Source: Fidelibacterota bacterium (GTDB lineage Bacteria > Marinisomatota > Marinisomatia > Marinisomatales > TCS55). From it: a stretch of DNA of 16,316 bases. The notes under the pieces were generated by a model that searched no databases, was not told the DNA's origin, and saw only the letters and a list, made by a program, of their open reading frames with translations. Of the stretch, positions 7,157 to 14,711 are shown piece after piece. Both the position numbers and the translations under genes were made by a program. The stretch spans positions 1 to 16,316 of the forward strand of contig SCKQ01000050.1 in the NCBI GenBank assembly GCA_004124535.1. The letters run 5' to 3'. Numbering within the stretch: the stretch's first letter is position 1; the number at the start of each line of letters is the position of its first letter.

Positions 7157-8332
7157 TTACAGTCCCATCTGGCGGCTGGCCAAATCCCGCAAGATTTCTT
7201 CCGAACCACCACCAATGGCCATTACGCGAACCTCACGGTATATTCTTTCTGTCCTGCACTCACGTACATAACTGATGCCACCCATGATCTGCATGGCTTC
7301 ACGGGCACAAAATTCCATTGTCTGGGACGCTTGTACTTTCAACATGGCAATATCTGCTGCATCGGGGGTCCCGTTTTTAATATGCCAGCCGCATACATCC
7401 ATGTAAGCTTGTGTGGCATTTATTTTGCGCAGCATCTCGGCAAATTTGTGCTGAATTACTTGGTGTTTTGATAATGACTTACCAAATGTTTTTCGATCCT
7501 GGGCCCACTGGGCAGCTTCTTCTAGGCATACGCGTGAGGCTCCCAGGCAAGCAGCGACCATTCCAATCCGCTCATTGTTAAAATTATGTACAATAGGTTT
7601 AAATCCTTTGTTTTCCGCACCGATAATCTGATCGGCAGGAACGCGGACATTATCAAAATATATGCTTGCTGTCTCTGAACATAACCAACCTTGCTTTTTG
7701 CCCACAGAATTCCGTGAAATTCCTTTTGCATCGGCCGGTATCAAGATTAATGAAATACCATCAATACCATCACCACCAGTACGCACAGCGGTTGTGAACC
7801 AATTAGCGCGCAGACCGCCAGTGATAAAAGTTTTGGCACCATTAATTATATAATGATTGCCATCCCGAGTTGCTGTTGTTTTCAGATTTCCAACGTCTGA
7901 ACCACCTGATGGTTCAGTGATTGCTAAGCATATATGTTTCGTACCATTCAATACACTAGGTACTACTGTTTTCTTCATGGACTCCGAGCCAAAATTTACT
8001 ACCGGAGGTAAACCAATGCCTTGGACCATTAAACTTGCGTAAACGCCTCCCGCACCACATCGAGCCAATTCTTCAATTGTTATAAGTATATGAAAAATAT
8101 CTACCCCCTCGCTAACTCCCCCATATTTCTCGGGATAACCAATTTGGAATAGACCAGCTTTTGCCGCTTTTTGCCATAATTCATCCGGTAGATCGCCTTG
8201 TTCTTCCCACTCATCGACATATGGAATTATTTCCTTATCAACAAAAGGCCGCACAGTCCATTCGCGCCATTGTGTATGCTCCTCAGTATAAAATGGGCTG
8301 GGTAACCTTGTGCTGTCAAAATCCAGTTTCAT
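7157..8332 (-). CDS. Acyl-CoA dehydrogenase (second copy, downstream)
   Basis: FAD-dependent enzyme that introduces the alpha,beta double bond into an acyl-CoA, passing electrons to electron-transfer flavoprotein. It has 391 residues with the full three-domain ACAD layout. Substrate and FAD signature stretches LAITEPSGGSDVGNLKT (136 to 152), INGAKTFITGG (163 to 173) and YFDNVRVP (225 to 232) are present, as is DRKTFGKSL with the later QIMGG (348 to 352). The usual catalytic Glu of the YEGT motif is absent: the site reads IGGGSEEI (373 to 380). Instead Glu254 in FNNERIG sits where isovaleryl-CoA and long-chain acyl-CoA dehydrogenases carry their catalytic base. That position favours a branched or bulky acyl substrate, as in citronellyl-CoA dehydrogenase AtuD or LiuA. 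An AGGA lies about ten bases upstream of the ATG, and the gene starts 28 bases after its paralogue. Confidence 0.93.
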   Translation of the reverse strand: MKLDFDSTRLPSPFYTEEHTQWREWTVRPFVDKEIIPYVDEWEEQGDLPDELWQKAAKAGLFQIGYPEKYGGVSEGVDIFHILITIEELARCGAGGVYASLMVQGIGLPPVVNFGSESMKKTVVPSVLNGTKHICLAITEPSGGSDVGNLKTTATRDGNHYIINGAKTFITGGLRANWFTTAVRTGGDGIDGISLILIPADAKGISRNSVGKKQGWLCSETASIYFDNVRVPADQIIGAENKGFKPIVHNFNNERIGMVAACLGASRVCLEEAAQWAQDRKTFGKSLSKHQVIQHKFAEMLRKINATQAYMDVCGWHIKNGTPDAADIAMLKVQASQTMEFCAREAMQIMGGISYVRECRTERIYREVRVMAIGGGSEEILRDLASRQMGL

Positions 8333-8360
8333 GGTTTTCTTTTCCTATGCAGGTAATTTT

Positions 8361-9509
8361 TTACTCAGGACGGATATCCATATACTTACAAATGATGCCT
8401 AACATGACCTCATCAGCTCCTCCGCCTATCGATTGCAAGCGACCATCGCGATAGGCCTTCGAAATTGGGTTTTCCCAAGTAAAACCCATACCCCCCCAGT
8501 ATTGAAGGCATGAATCAGCGACTTCTCTTATGAGACGACCACTTTTAAGCTTGGCCATGGAAGCTAATCGTGTTACATCTTCGCCATTGATATATTCTTC
8601 ACAGGCTTGGTAGGTAAGTGCACGAAGGGCCTCAACCTCTGTCTGTAGTTCCGCTAGTCGAAATTGTATAACTTGATTTTTAATTAAAGGTTTACCAAAG
8701 ACTTGTCGATCAGTACAATACTCAATTGTTTGTTTAATACAACTTTCCATTCCAACTAATAAGGCAGCAGCAGCGAATAGTCTTTCTTCCTGGAATTGTT
8801 GCATTTGCATGGTGAAGCCCGCATTTTCTTCACCAATTCTAAATCGTTGCGGTACACGAACATTGTCGAAATAAACCGGTGCTGTATCTGAGGAACGTAA
8901 CCCTATTTTATCTATTTTGTCTCCGACGCTTACACCTGGTGTTTTTGCAGGGATTATAATTAGTGATTTATTTCTATGTGGCTTACCATCACTTGTATTT
9001 ACAAGGGTACAAAAAAAGTCTGCCTGAGTGGCATTAGTGATCCACATTTTCTGACCATTAATGATATAGTCATCACCATCTTTTTTTGCAGTAGTTTTTA
9101 TTGCAGCTACATCGGAACCACCGCTGGCTTCGCTCACAGCTATTGCAGAAACATAATCACCGCTTATGGCCGGAACCAAAAACTCTTTTTTTAGTTCATC
9201 GGTGCCATAGCGATCTAATGCTGGCGTAGCCATATCCGTTTGAACGCCGATGCCCGTTATAGCACCACTATCACCTGCATGTCCAAGCGCCTCTGCGAAA
9301 ACCATACCATAACTATAATCCAGTCCCATTCCACCATATTGTGTATCCTTTGTGATACCTAATAAATCCAAATCACCCATTTTTTTGAATAAATCGTGGG
9401 CTGGAAAAATTCCAGCTTCTTCCCATTCATTCGCGTAAGGTCTGATTTCATTTTCAACAAATTCCTGAACTGTTTTAAATAAGGCTTTGTGTTCTTCTGT
9501 GAATCGCAT
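8361..9509 (-). CDS. Acyl-CoA dehydrogenase (first copy, upstream)
   Basis: Second FAD-dependent acyl-CoA dehydrogenase, 382 residues, only moderately similar to the adjacent copy, so probably with a different chain length or branch preference. It has AIAVSEASGGSDVAAIKT (122 to 139), INGQKMWITNATQ (150 to 162), YFDNVRVP (213 to 220), DRQVFGKPL and YWGGMGF (337 to 343). The canonical C-terminal YEGT Glu is replaced by IGGGADEVML (361 to 370), while Glu242 in FQEERLF occupies the isovaleryl/long-chain type catalytic position. The IGGGADEVML ending recalls the AtuD/citronellyl-CoA dehydrogenase side of the family, from memory of those sequences and not from an alignment. A good Shine-Dalgarno AAGGAG lies five bases before the ATG. 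The gap to the hydratase stop is 53 bases, the longest gap of block 2, and no promoter or hairpin was recognised in it. Confidence 0.93.
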   Translation of the reverse strand: MRFTEEHKALFKTVQEFVENEIRPYANEWEEAGIFPAHDLFKKMGDLDLLGITKDTQYGGMGLDYSYGMVFAEALGHAGDSGAITGIGVQTDMATPALDRYGTDELKKEFLVPAISGDYVSAIAVSEASGGSDVAAIKTTAKKDGDDYIINGQKMWITNATQADFFCTLVNTSDGKPHRNKSLIIIPAKTPGVSVGDKIDKIGLRSSDTAPVYFDNVRVPQRFRIGEENAGFTMQMQQFQEERLFAAAALLVGMESCIKQTIEYCTDRQVFGKPLIKNQVIQFRLAELQTEVEALRALTYQACEEYINGEDVTRLASMAKLKSGRLIREVADSCLQYWGGMGFTWENPISKAYRDGRLQSIGGGADEVMLGIICKYMDIRPE

Positions 9510-9514
9510 AGCGT

Positions 9515-9520
9515 CTCCTT
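9515..9520 (-). promoter_or_regulatory. Ribosome binding site of the upstream acyl-CoA dehydrogenase
   Basis: On the minus strand AAGGAG lies five bases before the ATG at 9509. This supports the chosen start and independent translation initiation after the 53-base gap. Confidence 0.75.
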
Positions 9521-9562
9521 ACAATGTAAATTATCTTAGAGGTCTCAAATGATTACTTTGCT

Positions 9563-10366
9563 TTATAATGCCCATCCCGGTTTCCGCTTTTTAAGAAATG
9601 AAGCAACACCTTCACGACCTTCATCACTTAATACCCGTTCAGCAAAACTCTCACCTGCTATGGTTACCATTTCTTCCCTCGGTATATTCGCAATAAGTCC
9701 AATCAACCGTTTTGTTTCCGCAACTGCGCCTGGTGCGCATTTTAATACCTGAGTTTTAATTTTTTGTTCAAGCTCTTCAAGTTCAGACTCTGTATTACCA
9801 GCAAAATCAGCAAGGCCAATTTTTACAGCTTCTTCGCCATTAAAATGTGCCGCTGTTAGCATTAGTTGTTTTCCTTTTGCAAAACCCAATCTCTGGATAA
9901 CAAAGGGTGAAATTTGTGCGGGTGTCAATCCAATCATCGTTTCAGTTAAAGAAAAACGAGTATCCTTATGTGTAATAATAAAATCACCAGTACAAGCCAG
10001 ACCAAGACCGCCAGCCATGGCGGCTCCTTCAATTACCATTACTGTTACCTGTGGTAAAGCATTTATAGATTCAAAGAAATTACCCGCTGCAACGCTAAAT
10101 CGAATAACATCTTCTTTTTTTGATTTTCCATCAAATATGGATTTGATCGCTTTTAAATCAGCACCGGCACAGAATACTCCTTCTTTGCCCCGGAAGGTAA
10201 TTCCCCTTACCGAACGGTCATCACGAACTGATTTAAAAACATTATTGAAATCCTCAATCATCTCATCTGAAAGAGCATTGCGATTATCCGGGCGGTTTAA
10301 CCAGATAGTGAGCCAGTCATTTGAAAGGTCTAATATTAGATTTTTTGTATGCGGTAGATTAGTCAT
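9563..10366 (-). CDS. Enoyl-CoA hydratase family, methylglutaconyl/isohexenylglutaconyl-CoA hydratase-like
   Basis: Crotonase-fold protein of 267 residues, predicted to hydrate the 3-methylglutaconyl-type product of the carboxylase encoded just upstream. The oxyanion-hole stretch FCAGADLKAI (65 to 74) and GAAMAGGLGLA (114 to 124) are present. Of the two classical catalytic glutamates, the first (in GGGxELA) is replaced by Gly122 and the second is kept as Glu142 in SLTETMIGL. The following TPAQISPFVIQRLG closely resembles the APAVISPFV stretch of LiuC/AtuE, which share this single-Glu pattern as far as I recall. The frame is open upstream to 10507, but GAGGAGGA directly before the ATG at 10366 fixes the start and leaves a 34-base gap from the carboxylase stop. 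The longer version would overlap the carboxylase gene by over 100 bases and add residues foreign to the family. Confidence 0.9.
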   Translation of the reverse strand: MTNLPHTKNLILDLSNDWLTIWLNRPDNRNALSDEMIEDFNNVFKSVRDDRSVRGITFRGKEGVFCAGADLKAIKSIFDGKSKKEDVIRFSVAAGNFFESINALPQVTVMVIEGAAMAGGLGLACTGDFIITHKDTRFSLTETMIGLTPAQISPFVIQRLGFAKGKQLMLTAAHFNGEEAVKIGLADFAGNTESELEELEQKIKTQVLKCAPGAVAETKRLIGLIANIPREEMVTIAGESFAERVLSDEGREGVASFLKKRKPGWAL

Positions 10367-10370
10367 GATA

Positions 10371-10378
10371 TCCTCCTC
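10371..10378 (-). promoter_or_regulatory. Ribosome binding site deciding the hydratase start
   Basis: On the minus strand GAGGAGGA lies four bases before the ATG at 10366. It settles the start against an in-frame upstream candidate at 10507 inside the carboxylase gene. Confidence 0.85.
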
Positions 10379-10400
10379 ACAGTTATTACATAAGATTCCA

Positions 10401-12023
10401 CTACATGCGGGCAATGCCAAAACTATTTGGCTTAAGGGTGCGATTTCTTGCCTCCCAACATGTTTCAAGAAGAAAGCCCAATAATTTTCTGGTATCCCTT
10501 GGGTCAATTATGCCTTGATCGAGTGATCGACCAGATGTGTAAAAAGCATTTGCTTGGTCATCAAAATGTTTGGTAATGGCTTTTCCTTTCGTATTTAATT
10601 CTTCTTCGTCGATTTTCTGTTTTCGTCGTTTCGCTGAGGCGATCATAACCTGTTTCATGGTTAAAGCTGCCTGTTTTCCACCCATAACACCGGTCATTGC
10701 ATTGGGCCAGGAGAATATAAAATCCGGTTCATAGGCATAACCACACATACCATAGTTACCAGCACCGAAACTGGCACCTATGTAAAGTGTTATCTTTGGC
10801 ACGCTTACGTTAGATACTGCTTGAATCATCTTAGCTCCATGTTTGATCATGCCCGCCTGTTCATACTTTTTCCCGACCATGTAGCCAGTAACATTATTCA
10901 AGAAAATCAAAGGAATATCAGATTTATCACAAAGTTGGAAAAATTGTGCCGCCTTGGTGGCTCCATTTGGATCTATCGGCCCATTGTTTCCAATAATTGC
11001 ACAGCTGTGGCCTTTGATCTCTGCTTGAAAACATAGAGTAGTAAAACCATAACGTGGTTTAAACTCAATGAAATCAGAACTGTCAACAATGCGCGCAACA
11101 ACTTCTCTAACGTCGTATGGTTTTTTATAATCTAATGGTACAATACCGGCAATTTCATCAGCACTGTATAACGGTTCATTGTATTCTTTCTTCACTTGGA
11201 TATTCTGGTTTTTATTCCAGTCAAGCCGTCCAATAAGATCTCTGGTAATTTTTATAGCGTGTGCATCATCATCCCCAAGGTATTCTACTAGTCCAGATAC
11301 AGTCGCATGCATTTCCGAGCCGCCTAGTTCTTCATTATTCGCTACTTCATTTGTCGCTGCTCGTAAAAAAGCTGGACCAGCAAGGGCGGCCATGCCATTT
11401 TTCTTTACACCAATAACATAATCACTCATTCCAGGTTGATAGGCGCCGCCGGCAGTAGATAATCCATGTAAAACTGCAATAGTAGGAATTCCTGCAGCAC
11501 TTAATCGTGCTAAACCATAGAACATACCACCACCATTGGCCCATAACTCAACAGTGTAGTTCATTAAGTTTGCTCCGGCACTTTCCACAAGGTGAATAAA
11601 AGGCAGTTTCTGCTTTAAAGAAATATTCAGGCAGCCAAGTGCTTTTTCAACAGATTTAGATGTAGAAGCACCTGCGTTAATTCCACTGTCATCAACAAAT
11701 ACCAAGGAACGGATACCGTTCACAAAGCCAATACCGACTATCATGCTGGCTCCCGGTATACTTGTTTCAGGATTATTATCCTCTACCAGATAATTTGCTA
11801 TATTATAGAGCTCGACAAATTCCGTATTTGGATCTATTAGGGAAGAGAGTCGTTCCCGGGGGGTTAGTTGACCACGTTCCTCAAATCGCGGACGCCGACG
11901 TTCTGAAAGTTCACCACTTCGACTTTCGATATCGCGCAATTTCTGTACCAATGCCAGCATTTCAGCACGATTTGTTAAATAGTTGTTTGATTTAGTATTT
12001 ATTTTAGATTCATATACAGCCAT
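10401..12023 (-). CDS. Acyl-CoA carboxylase carboxyltransferase (beta) subunit, methylcrotonyl/geranyl-CoA type
   Basis: Transfers a carboxyl group from carboxybiotin to an acyl-CoA. The 540 residues cover both crotonase-like carboxyltransferase halves. The N-half has RGQLTPRERLSSLID (50 to 64), VESAGAN (146 to 152) and STAGGAY (189 to 195). The C-half has NNVTGYMVG (376 to 384), GASFGAGNYGM (416 to 426) and WPNAMTGVMGGKQAA (439 to 453). This pattern is the methylcrotonyl-CoA (LiuB) or geranyl-CoA (AtuC) carboxylase branch, not the propionyl/acetyl branch. IKHGAKMIQAVSN (393 to 405) looks nearer to AtuC from memory, but an alignment is needed. The partner biotin carboxylase/carrier subunit (LiuD/AtuF) is not in the window. 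It starts 25 bases after the preceding reductase stop with AGGT seven bases before the ATG. The hydratase gene follows, matching the carboxylate-then-hydrate order of both pathways. Confidence 0.93.
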   Translation of the reverse strand: MAVYESKINTKSNNYLTNRAEMLALVQKLRDIESRSGELSERRRPRFEERGQLTPRERLSSLIDPNTEFVELYNIANYLVEDNNPETSIPGASMIVGIGFVNGIRSLVFVDDSGINAGASTSKSVEKALGCLNISLKQKLPFIHLVESAGANLMNYTVELWANGGGMFYGLARLSAAGIPTIAVLHGLSTAGGAYQPGMSDYVIGVKKNGMAALAGPAFLRAATNEVANNEELGGSEMHATVSGLVEYLGDDDAHAIKITRDLIGRLDWNKNQNIQVKKEYNEPLYSADEIAGIVPLDYKKPYDVREVVARIVDSSDFIEFKPRYGFTTLCFQAEIKGHSCAIIGNNGPIDPNGATKAAQFFQLCDKSDIPLIFLNNVTGYMVGKKYEQAGMIKHGAKMIQAVSNVSVPKITLYIGASFGAGNYGMCGYAYEPDFIFSWPNAMTGVMGGKQAALTMKQVMIASAKRRKQKIDEEELNTKGKAITKHFDDQANAFYTSGRSLDQGIIDPRDTRKLLGFLLETCWEARNRTLKPNSFGIARM

Positions 12024-12048
12024 TTTCGTTACCTACAACTCATTGTGT

Positions 12049-12918
12049 TTATAATCGACCATCAAGTACATCAGGTAATTTTGAAAGGTGAAAGCCATCG
12101 TATGGCTTGTATTTATCACTGTTTTTAAGTGGCCAAAGACTGTTCCCCAAAGGAGAACCGCCATCTACACGGATACAGGATCCATTTATATAGGCAGCAG
12201 CTTCCGAAAGTAAAAAACAAATCGCTGTACTAACCTCCGATTCAGTACCCATTCGCTTTAGGGGAACGGATTCTTTTAACCTGGGTATAATTTTTTTAAC
12301 GATTCCTTCGTAAGTGTCCAAGCCGCTAGAAGCAATATAACCCGGCGCAACTGAATTGACACGAACGCCGGCATGACCCCACTCATAAGCCAGTGTTTTT
12401 GTGAGGTTGTCCATACCTGCTCTAGCCGCTCCAGAATGACTCATACTAGGCATACCATTCCACATATCTGCCGTTATATTAACAATAGCGCCACCGGAGT
12501 CCATCATTCCTTGATTGTAGATTTCTCGGCAAAACAAGAACCCGCCCACAAGATTTGTACGAACGACTGTTTCAAACCCTTTTTGGGAAATATGTTCTGC
12601 TGGGGATTGGAATTGACCGCCGGCATTATTTACCAATCCATGAATTTTGTCACATTGTTTATATATTTCTGTAACGGATTGTATTACCGCATCCTCATCT
12701 CGAATATCACATGAAAACCTAATGGCATTCCCACCGGATGATTCAATTTCTACCTTGACCTTTTCTAGTTTATCCTGATTACGGCCAACAATTATGACGT
12801 TGGCTCCAAGTGCGGCAAGTTCATGGGCGGTACAGCGCCCAATGCCGCTACCGCCACCTGTAACGATAATATTATCTTCTGAGAATAAGTCATCTTTGAA
12901 AACGCTGTTGTAACTCAT
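12049..12918 (-). CDS. Short-chain dehydrogenase/reductase, PECR-like (AtuB position)
   Basis: NAD(P)H-binding SDR of 289 residues whose motifs match the peroxisomal trans-2-enoyl-CoA reductase (PECR) branch. It has TGGGSGIG (20 to 27), NNAGGQFQSPAEHIS (97 to 111) and HSGAARAGMDNLTKTLAYEWG (beginning at 161), then NSVAPGYI and a VDGG C-terminal loop. The usual catalytic YxxxK is not there: the aligned positions are Ser162 and Arg166. This is also so in PECR-type proteins and does not by itself mean loss of activity. In Pseudomonas atu clusters an SDR (AtuB) lies between AtuA and the carboxylase AtuC, exactly as here. It was proposed to act on citronellol/citronellal, so enoyl-CoA reduction and alcohol/aldehyde oxidation are both open. 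The start is two bases after the AtuA-like stop. Confidence 0.9.
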   Translation of the reverse strand: MSYNSVFKDDLFSEDNIIVTGGGSGIGRCTAHELAALGANVIIVGRNQDKLEKVKVEIESSGGNAIRFSCDIRDEDAVIQSVTEIYKQCDKIHGLVNNAGGQFQSPAEHISQKGFETVVRTNLVGGFLFCREIYNQGMMDSGGAIVNITADMWNGMPSMSHSGAARAGMDNLTKTLAYEWGHAGVRVNSVAPGYIASSGLDTYEGIVKKIIPRLKESVPLKRMGTESEVSTAICFLLSEAAAYINGSCIRVDGGSPLGNSLWPLKNSDKYKPYDGFHLSKLPDVLDGRL

Positions 12919-12920
12919 GT

Positions 12921-14711
12921 TTATTTATTTACCTCCTCTGCGATTTTCCGTGGAACCGGAATAATTATATCCAGGAGCTGCTGGGCATATGCTTTACCTT
13001 GCGGATCTACATTTAAACTGGCCATGCCACCACCACCCAGGGAATTTCTTAGTAAAAAATTGAATGCACCGATCCCAGGCAGATCCCACCGATCAACTTT
13101 TCCTTTGACTACGTGTGCAAAATATGCGGCAACTCTTTCAGGTGTGAGATAAGCTCTAATATATGGCAGGAATTCAGATTTTCTGGCGATTACGCCAATA
13201 TTGGCATGGTCGCCTTTATCACCGCTACGGGCGTAAGCAAGCTTAACCAGAGGTACCTCTGCATCTGTTGCTTCAAGCTTATCAAAAACTACAGGTTCAG
13301 TTGATATTTCATCAACTTCAAACCCACCTTCATTGGGTAAATCCAATAAAAGTTGTTTTCCGTTGATATCAATGGTAGCCTTAACATCTTCTTTTGATAT
13401 CAGAAAAGAAAACAAACGTATAGATGGTGACACAGAAGGTCTTCCGCCAAGCATATTTGTGAACCCAGGCGTCATGCCGGTTGAAGCCTGTGCTATTTCG
13501 CGGGAAAGTAAAATCAAGGCCTCTTTTTGTTCATGGGTAGCCATGATCCGCAACAATACTTCACGGGGTTGAGTGGGCCTGGCATTATCGCCATAAGTAA
13601 CTTCAGTGCCTATAATTGATATTTTTTTATCAATATAATTTGACCAACCGTTTTCACTGAAAATACGCTGTGTTTTTTTAATGATTGCTTCGGCACTAAC
13701 TTGAGCTTTTTCCGCGGCTTTAATTCCGGCAATAATAACAGCTATGCTTATTCGATAGCCCTTTAAGTACGTTGCGGATACCTTATATGTGTCTGTTGGT
13801 GGAAGTCCTTTAGCGCCGCGAACTAATACACGATCTGATCCTAATTCTTCCATTGTAACATTAGTAAAATTGCAAACCACATCAGGCAGGATATAGGCTC
13901 TAGGATCTCCAATTTCATAAAGGAATTGTTCTGCTACAGTACCGAATGAAACAATACCACCTGTGCCATTGGGCTTGGTTACAATAAAATTTCCGTTTGA
14001 CTCAACTTCCACAATGGGAAACCCCATATCGTCAAAATTATCCACTAAGTGCCAATCTGTAAAATTGCCGCCTGTACACTGTGCACCACACTCAATAATA
14101 TGACCGGCTAAACTACCAGCAGCCAGCAGGTCATAGTCCTGCGCTGTCCAACCAAATTCATGCATTAGTGGTCCGAGAACAACAGCGCTGTCCACACACC
14201 TTCCTGTAATAACCATATCTGCGCCTTTGTTCAGTGCATGCTGGATACCTGTAGCGCCCAGATACGCATTAATACTTGTAATGCCATCAGGCATGGTTTG
14301 ACCTGTTTCCAATTCAGTGACTGGCAATGCCTGCAATTGTTTCTTTTGATTAACTAGATTATCACCTTTGACCAGGGCGATATTTAATTCAACTCCCGCT
14401 TTTTTTGCTTCTTCCATAACAGCTGCTCGACATGCTTCCAGGTTTATTCCCCCAGCATTACTAATGACCTTGATCCCGCGTTTTTTCACTTCACTTAAAA
14501 GGGGCGACATATGTTTAACAAAATCAGTGGCGTAACCCATATTAGTATTTTTCAATTTTGCACCGGCCAGGATGGACATGGTTACCTCAGCTAGATAATC
14601 AAATACAAGATAGTCTATGTTGCCACTATATACTAATTGTGGTGCAGCGCTACTGGTATCGCCCCAAAAAGCGGAAGCGCAGCCAATTTTTACTATTTTA
14701 TTTTTTGCCAT
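12921..14711 (-). CDS. atuA: AtuA-like protein, DUF1446 plus C-terminal ferredoxin-fold-like domain
   Basis: Homologue of AtuA, the first gene of the Pseudomonas acyclic terpene utilisation cluster, whose biochemical role is undefined. The 596-residue length matches full-length AtuA. Residues about 5 to 455 form the DUF1446 domain, with ISNAGGIN (83 to 90), the stretch around GADMVITGRCVDSAVV, and ECGAQCTGGNFTDW as recognisable conserved parts. Residues about 486 to 596 form the separate AtuA-like C-terminal domain, opening with ARSGDKGDHANIGV and containing GIGAFNFLLRNSLGGGG. Some related proteins have the two parts as separate genes; here they are fused. No signal peptide is seen, so it is presumably cytoplasmic. 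The ATG follows the racemase stop with no gap and only a distant weak AAGG, so translation is probably coupled. Conserved placement beside a carboxylase suggests a role in handling acyl-CoA or its precursor, but that is inference. Confidence 0.92.
   Translation of the reverse strand: MAKNKIVKIGCASAFWGDTSSAAPQLVYSGNIDYLVFDYLAEVTMSILAGAKLKNTNMGYATDFVKHMSPLLSEVKKRGIKVISNAGGINLEACRAAVMEEAKKAGVELNIALVKGDNLVNQKKQLQALPVTELETGQTMPDGITSINAYLGATGIQHALNKGADMVITGRCVDSAVVLGPLMHEFGWTAQDYDLLAAGSLAGHIIECGAQCTGGNFTDWHLVDNFDDMGFPIVEVESNGNFIVTKPNGTGGIVSFGTVAEQFLYEIGDPRAYILPDVVCNFTNVTMEELGSDRVLVRGAKGLPPTDTYKVSATYLKGYRISIAVIIAGIKAAEKAQVSAEAIIKKTQRIFSENGWSNYIDKKISIIGTEVTYGDNARPTQPREVLLRIMATHEQKEALILLSREIAQASTGMTPGFTNMLGGRPSVSPSIRLFSFLISKEDVKATIDINGKQLLLDLPNEGGFEVDEISTEPVVFDKLEATDAEVPLVKLAYARSGDKGDHANIGVIARKSEFLPYIRAYLTPERVAAYFAHVVKGKVDRWDLPGIGAFNFLLRNSLGGGGMASLNVDPQGKAYAQQLLDIIIPVPRKIAEEVNK
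12931..12937 (-). promoter_or_regulatory. Ribosome binding site of the PECR-like reductase gene
   Basis: On the minus strand AGGAGGT lies twelve bases before the ATG at 12918, inside the last codons (EEV) of the AtuA-like gene. The sequence is near-consensus but the spacing is long. It gives independent re-initiation besides coupling across the two-base gap. Confidence 0.65.

Noticed and set aside
7157..9509. The two adjacent acyl-CoA dehydrogenases as a recent tandem duplication
   Set aside because: The proteins differ throughout, including motif wording and N-terminal length; they are old paralogues, not a recent DNA repeat.
9519..9529. Inverted repeat TTACAATGTAA before the upstream acyl-CoA dehydrogenase as an operator
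   Set aside because: Arms are only five bases, there is no promoter-like pair beside it, and it overlaps the Shine-Dalgarno region; short AT-rich palindromes are expected by chance here.
10017..10484. A 155-codon plus-strand open frame opposite the hydratase and carboxylase genes
   Set aside because: It is antisense to two well-supported genes, has no recognisable domain or ribosome binding site, and reads like a shadow frame.
10367..10507. N-terminal extension of the hydratase to 10507
   Set aside because: It lies mostly over the carboxylase gene in another frame, has no family resemblance, and a strong ribosome binding site sits right before the ATG at 10366.
12373..12714. A 113-codon plus-strand open frame opposite the PECR-like reductase
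   Set aside because: It is antisense to a conserved gene; the composition (many Cys, His, Ser) is typical of a shadow frame.
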